A stretch of DNA of 64,000 bases, taken from contig CP065000.1 in NCBI GenBank assembly GCA_016700075.1, positions 3,231,001-3,295,000 of the forward strand. Direction: 5' to 3'. The notes under the pieces are model-generated. The model was not told the DNA's origin. It saw only the letters and a list, made by a program, of their open reading frames with translations, and did not search any database. This DNA is from Acidobacteriota bacterium (GTDB taxonomy: Bacteria > Acidobacteriota > Blastocatellia > Pyrinomonadales > Pyrinomonadaceae). Positions 60,934-64,000 of this stretch are shown piece after piece; positions within the stretch are counted from its first letter, which is position 1, and each line of letters opens with the position of its first letter. The position numbers and the translations under genes were made by a program.

Positions 60934-61758
60934 ATGCAGTCTTTTTCTGTCGGTAATGTGGGATTTGGAAGGGGCGATCTTAGCTTTATTCTGGGACCCT
61001 GCGTTGTGGAATCGTACGAACATGCTTCGATGATGGCTTCTTCGATCAAAGAGATCTGCGATCGTGTCGGCGTAGGCTTCATCTATAAGTCGTCATTCGA
61101 CAAGGCGAACCGCAGCTCGATCGAGAGCTTTCGCGGCGACGGTCTGGATCGCGGGCTTGAGATCTTGGCTCGGGTGAAGGATGAGGTCGGCGTCTCCGTG
61201 ATCACCGATATTCATGAACCGTGGCAGGCGGAAAAGGCAGCCGCGGTCGCTGATATGCTGCAAATTCCGGCTTTCCTGTGCCGCCAGACCGATCTGCTGA
61301 TCGCCGCCGCAAAGACCGGAAAAGCCGTAAATGTTAAGAAGGGGCAGTTTTTGAGCCCGTGGGACGCGAAGAACATCGTCGAAAAACTGCAGGCGGCCGG
61401 CTGCGATAAGATACTGCTGACCGAACGCGGTGCGAGTTTTGGATACAACAATCTTGTTGTTGACCTACGATCGTTCCCGGTTATGCGGTCTTTTGGTGTG
61501 CCGGTAGTTTTTGATGTGACGCATTCGCTTCAGCTTCCGGGCGGATTAGGGAAAGCAACGGGCGGACAAGCGGAATACATCGAACATTTTGCACGAGCGG
61601 GCGTCGCATGCGGGGTCGATGCCGTATTTATGGAGGTCCACAACGATCCGTCAAAGGCTCCAAGCGATGGACCGAATCAGCTGCCTATGTCGCGGCTTGA
61701 ATCCCTGTTGACGATACTGAAAAAGATCCACGAACTGATAAATGAAAAAACACCTTAG
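60934..61758 (+). CDS. kdsA: 3-deoxy-D-manno-octulosonate-8-phosphate synthase
   Basis: KdsA condenses arabinose 5-phosphate with phosphoenolpyruvate to Kdo-8-phosphate. The 274-residue protein from ATG 60934 has FILGPCVVES (the Cys at the position that binds metal in class II KdsA, where E. coli has Asn), SSFDKANRSS, GKAVNVKKGQFL, LTERGASFGYNNLVVDLRS and FDVTHSLQLPGG. It is therefore predicted to be the metal-dependent form. It overlaps the next gene by 17 bp. With kdsB and pyrG it forms a Kdo-activation cluster. Confidence 0.96.
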   Translation: MQSFSVGNVGFGRGDLSFILGPCVVESYEHASMMASSIKEICDRVGVGFIYKSSFDKANRSSIESFRGDGLDRGLEILARVKDEVGVSVITDIHEPWQAEKAAAVADMLQIPAFLCRQTDLLIAAAKTGKAVNVKKGQFLSPWDAKNIVEKLQAAGCDKILLTERGASFGYNNLVVDLRSFPVMRSFGVPVVFDVTHSLQLPGGLGKATGGQAEYIEHFARAGVACGVDAVFMEVHNDPSKAPSDGPNQLPMSRLESLLTILKKIHELINEKTP

Positions 61759-64000
61759 GCAAATCAGGTTGGTCGGGAGAGGATTCTTTCGATTGGGCTT
61801 TACTTCGCTGTTGACAGTTGCTGTGTCTTCGGCACTTTTCGCCCAGGCAGATACACGCCTCTCGGCAACCTGGCAGGTTGAAAAATACGACATCAAGGTC
61901 AGTTTGCCGTCGGATGAGCGGTCGCGAAATGCAGATGTTGTTTCCATCGTTGAAGTGAAGAACATCTCCGGACGTCCCGCGTCGTCGTTGACATTGCGTA
62001 TCACACCGTTCGCCGAGGTCTCGTCTGTAAAGATAGGCGGAGCGTCCGTTGAGCCAAACAAGAGTGAGGAGAAGTTAGGCGGCGGATTGAGTTTACAGCG
62101 GTTGGTGATGCGGCTGCCTTCGATCGCGGCGGGAGCAAAAGTGACCGCGGAGGTGACCTATCGTCTTGTCATAAAGGAAAACTCAGGACTTGCTGCATTG
62201 TCGCCATCGAGTTCGCATTTTCTTCCGCTTTCATTTTGGTACCCGACGCCAAACAGCTGGTTCTTCCCGCGAGGCTCCGATCGTGCCCCTTTCAATATTC
62301 ACGTAACGGGTGCCCAGTCCGTCGTATCTTCGGGCAGCGGAAGCGGCGGGCGGTTTGAGAATCGGCTGTACGGTGAACCGTTCTTCCTTGCGGGTAACTG
62401 GGAGCAAAAAATGGTTGGGCAGATCGCCGTCTTTGTGCCGCAAGGCCTATCGGCAGATGGGGCATCGCGTGCGGAGGAACTCGGAAAACTTTATTCGGAC
62501 GCCGTAAGATCCATGTCGGAACTGTTGGGCAAGGCTCCGGACGTTCCTCTGAGGATCGTCAGCTCGCGACGCGGCGGCGGATTCAGCATCGGCGGCACCC
62601 TGATAGTCGACGAGGCTGTCTTCCGGCGGCCAAAGATCGATTCGCTGACCGCACTCAACATTGCTGAGGGTGCTGCTCGGCTGTGGATCGGCGGCACGGC
62701 ACGTGTGGACGGCGACGGTTACGGTGTGATCACCGAGGGCCTTGTTCGTTACGCCGCTGACATTTTTCTGGAAAAAAACTTCGGCCGATCTGCCGCAGAT
62801 GCCGAGCGGCTCCGTCAACGTGCGTCGTATGCGGCCATTAGCAGGCGAGCTCCAGCTATAAACAACATCTCTCCGCTGGTCGATGTTTATTATCCGGTGG
62901 TTGCGAATAAGGGGGCAATGATCTGGCGTGTAATGGCGAGCCGCACCGGACAAAAGGAATTTTTTGATCTGATACGGTCTGCAATGTCTGATGGGCATAC
63001 CGACCTCGCTGAAATTCGGGGCCGTCTTCCGGTCGAGAAAGAGACGATCGAGTACTTCTTTGACAAACAGACCGACGTGAATCTGTTGGCCGGGCTTCCT
63101 AGGGTAGAAGGCGGCGAGACAAAGGTCGCACTTCGTAATACGGGCAGCATTCCGGTCGAGGTTGACGTGGTCGCTTTGTTGGAGAACGGACAAACGATGC
63201 GAACGTCCGCGTCGATACGTGCCGCCAGTTTTGGCGATGCTTCTTTTAAGACCACCTTCAAGTTAGTTCGGGTAGAGATCGACGCCGACAAGGTCTATCC
63301 GCAGACCGATTATTCGGACGATGTCGCACCGCGTGAAACTACGGATAATGATCCGATCCTTGCAGCAAAACGGTTGTACGACCGTCAGGACTTCGCCGGC
63401 GCTGAAAAGACCGCGGCAACATTGCTGCGCGGGGCACCGTATGTGGACGAGCTTCGCGTGATACTTGCGCGGGCATTGCTGGGACAGAACAAGCTTGAGC
63501 CTGCCAGACGTGAATTTCAGGCTGTACTTGATGATGCGCTGCCGACTGCACGCAGTATGGCGTGGTCGCTTTTCGGCCTAGCCGATATTGCCCACAGGGC
63601 CGGTGACAACGACAAGGCGTTGGAATTGATCGCTGCGGCGATCGCTGCAGACGCAGATTATGGCGCCGGATTGGCGGCGAGAAATTTGCGCAACCGAATA
63701 AACGCCGGTACCGAAAGTGATGCGTCGATCCGAACGTTCTTTACCGATTTCGACAGGGCGGCATCGTATAACCGAAAAGCCGACCTCGACAACTTGGCGT
63801 TCGCCGGTGAGGTGACACGGTTCCTAAGCGGGATCTCCGGTTCGACGGAGAGTTGGCGAACGGTAGTAAAGCGAGTCGACCGCCTCGATGCCACAACGGT
63901 GCTTGTCGAGGCCGATATGAATGTCCGTCTGCTTGGCCGCAACGAGGAGACCGGCATCGCGGTTTATCGTCTCGTGCGGGCCGGCAGCGGATGGCGGCTG
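61742..64000 (+). CDS. Exported degenerate M1-peptidase-like protein with TPRs (3' end missing)
   Basis: ATG 61742, overlapping kdsA by 17 bp, opens a frame of 753 codons that leaves the window. A signal-anchor (about 15-34) precedes a beta-rich domain, then a region resembling M1 aminopeptidases: LTALNIAEGAARLWIGG stands where the zinc motif HExxHxxFG should be, and GVITEGLVRYAA matches the third-ligand segment. Both catalytic His are missing, so it is likely a pseudoenzyme. TPR-like repeats (about 545-660) and an NTF2-like end follow. Its position in the Kdo cluster suggests an envelope role, but the function is unknown. Confidence 0.7.
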   Translation, partial: MKKHLRQIRLVGRGFFRLGFTSLLTVAVSSALFAQADTRLSATWQVEKYDIKVSLPSDERSRNADVVSIVEVKNISGRPASSLTLRITPFAEVSSVKIGGASVEPNKSEEKLGGGLSLQRLVMRLPSIAAGAKVTAEVTYRLVIKENSGLAALSPSSSHFLPLSFWYPTPNSWFFPRGSDRAPFNIHVTGAQSVVSSGSGSGGRFENRLYGEPFFLAGNWEQKMVGQIAVFVPQGLSADGASRAEELGKLYSDAVRSMSELLGKAPDVPLRIVSSRRGGGFSIGGTLIVDEAVFRRPKIDSLTALNIAEGAARLWIGGTARVDGDGYGVITEGLVRYAADIFLEKNFGRSAADAERLRQRASYAAISRRAPAINNISPLVDVYYPVVANKGAMIWRVMASRTGQKEFFDLIRSAMSDGHTDLAEIRGRLPVEKETIEYFFDKQTDVNLLAGLPRVEGGETKVALRNTGSIPVEVDVVALLENGQTMRTSASIRAASFGDASFKTTFKLVRVEIDADKVYPQTDYSDDVAPRETTDNDPILAAKRLYDRQDFAGAEKTAATLLRGAPYVDELRVILARALLGQNKLEPARREFQAVLDDALPTARSMAWSLFGLADIAHRAGDNDKALELIAAAIAADADYGAGLAARNLRNRINAGTESDASIRTFFTDFDRAASYNRKADLDNLAFAGEVTRFLSGISGSTESWRTVVKRVDRLDATTVLVEADMNVRLLGRNEETGIAVYRLVRAGSGWRL

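Overview
The window reads as a chromosomal segment of a Gram-negative, aerobically respiring bacterium. It is most likely an acidobacterium of the Blastocatellia/Pyrinomonadales type. This is inferred from gene content, because no rRNA or tRNA gene is present. KdsA and KdsB imply lipopolysaccharide and an outer membrane. The signature of this group is a winged-helix/TPR membrane regulator, very large secreted proteins with carboxypeptidase-regulatory-like modules, a Ser/Thr kinase fused to a TolB-like propeller, and many secreted amidohydrolases. I saw no phage, transposase, integrase or CRISPR array.

Layout. 1-3.4 kb: 3'-truncated glnE, translationally coupled to an unusual AAA+ regulator. 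3.4-6.8 kb: an RluA-type pseudouridine synthase, a D-aminoacylase-like enzyme and a TerC-like membrane protein. 6.8-11.4 kb: pyrimidine biosynthesis, with pyrR-pyrB-pyrC and a small secreted protein on the minus strand and pyrD divergent. 11.4-15.8 kb: yceD-rpmF-fabH-fabD-acpP-fabF behind a consensus promoter. 15.9-17.6 kb: etfBA, preceded by a REP-type inverted pair. 17.7-20.8 kb: a YtcJ-like amidohydrolase and a class III aminotransferase that has a long structured leader.

21-34.5 kb is the most distinctive region. A ToxR/CadC-like winged-helix/TPR regulator is divergent from a 718-residue secreted protein. The regulator start and promoter region were then duplicated about 2.7 kb downstream, in front of a protein of about 2866 residues that carries cohesin- and dockerin-like modules. 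In the second copy the regulator has decayed to about 30 codons, but the promoter, with CTCA boxes spaced exactly 11 bp apart, is kept. The two secreted proteins also share a nearly identical 83-residue C-terminal module. I read this as one regulated cell-surface system.

34.5-50.5 kb: a DUF255/thioredoxin-like protein, two paralogous Ala/Asn-rich lipoproteins with strong promoters, a GAF-GGDEF protein, a kinase-BON protein-papain-like protease-beta-CASP nuclease series, a PilZ protein, a pair of MacB-type permeases without an ATPase, and a double DUF4440-like lipoprotein. 50.6-58.3 kb: sucD, ndk, a ferredoxin-like NuoI homologue, an IrrE-like protein, an RsbU-like phosphatase, a FecR-domain protein and a CPBP protease. 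58.3-64 kb: kdsB-pyrG-kdsA, which supplies CTP and activates Kdo, then a degenerate M1-peptidase-like protein cut by the window end.

Promoters, terminators and hairpins were read by eye. Domain calls rest on recognised motifs, not on database searches.
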